Positions 30,814 through 30,870 of a stretch of 30,870 nt of DNA are shown here, one piece after another; within the stretch, counting starts at the first letter, position 1, and each line of letters starts with the position of its first letter. A program made the position numbers and the translations under genes. This DNA comes from Chara braunii (lineage: Eukaryota > Streptophyta > Charophyceae > Charales > Characeae). A model generated the notes under the pieces. It worked only from the letters and a program-made list of their open reading frames with translations, had not been told where the DNA came from and did not search any database. The stretch covers positions 281,943 to 312,812 of the forward strand of contig BFEA01000691.1 in assembly GCA_003427395.1 (NCBI GenBank). Direction: 5' to 3'.

Positions 30814-30870
30814 GTGGGCGGGCCACTGTCGAATTTCCGTCACCTGCAGGCTGGAGGAAAACGGTTGCTG
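30814..30870 (+). other. Chimeric end: exact repeat of 26983-27039
   Basis: All 57 bases after the junction adapter match 26983-27039 in the same orientation. A linear fragment of 26983-30775 (3,793 bp) whose ends were joined through the adapter gives exactly this order. It is an assembly artefact and not a genomic duplication. Confidence 0.97.

Noticed and set aside
30814-30870. Genomic duplication of part of element G
   Set aside because: The copy is exact and starts immediately after a mosaic-end palindrome. The mate-pair artefact explains both.

Overview
The window looks like a repeat-dominated piece of a eukaryotic nuclear genome from the green plant lineage (land plant or charophyte alga). 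The main evidence is a non-LTR retrotransposon of the plant L1 type (ORF1 with a gag-like domain and Cys/His knuckle; ORF2 with AP-type endonuclease, reverse transcriptase and zf-RVT domains). It is supported by several short TIR elements, long CT microsatellites, long A/T tracts and no gene-dense or operon-like layout. A Chara-like charophyte is possible, but that is only an impression from memory. I see no intact host gene, no tRNA or rRNA and no CRISPR array.

Layout. 1-80 is a CT array. 81-5770 is AT-rich non-coding DNA holding a 284-bp TIR element (A, 2235-2518) with a perfect 8-bp target duplication. 5772-7706 is a decayed short-unit satellite interrupted by two TIR elements (D 5906-6282, E 6793-7532). 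7896-8000 is a 35-bp x3 tandem repeat and 8021-8640 a diverged ~125-bp tandem array. 8641-10350 is featureless and 10351-10440 is CT-rich. 10897-11508 is element B (same family as A) with another family member, C (10968-11243), nested inside it in opposite orientation. 11646-14400 (minus strand) is a broken ORF resembling DNA methylase-like mobile-element genes. It is split by a 512-bp TIR element (F, 13592-14103), and removing F plus one target copy rejoins the reading frame. 15850 to at least 23015 (minus strand) is a decayed L1-like LINE with a 33-nt poly-A tail and ORF1/ORF2 overlapping by 17 nt. 24700-26226 holds unassigned ORFs ending near a 37-nt A tract. 26647-27168 is a TIR element (G) packed with TGTCGA/TCGACA motifs. 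28800-30720 is simple sequence, CT higher-order repeats and a purine-rich minisatellite.

The right end is not genomic. Positions 30776-30813 are two head-to-head Tn5 mosaic ends (the Nextera mate-pair junction adapter), and 30814-30870 repeats 26983-27039 exactly. This is the signature of a circularised ~3.8-kb mate-pair fragment incorporated into the assembly, so the last 95 bases should be trimmed.

No working gene pathway is visible. The biology here is successive transposon insertion and decay. The least expected signals are an 8-bp-TSD TIR family with nesting, a ~40-bp internal core shared by elements with different termini, and a methylase-like pseudogene cut by a cleanly reversible insertion.
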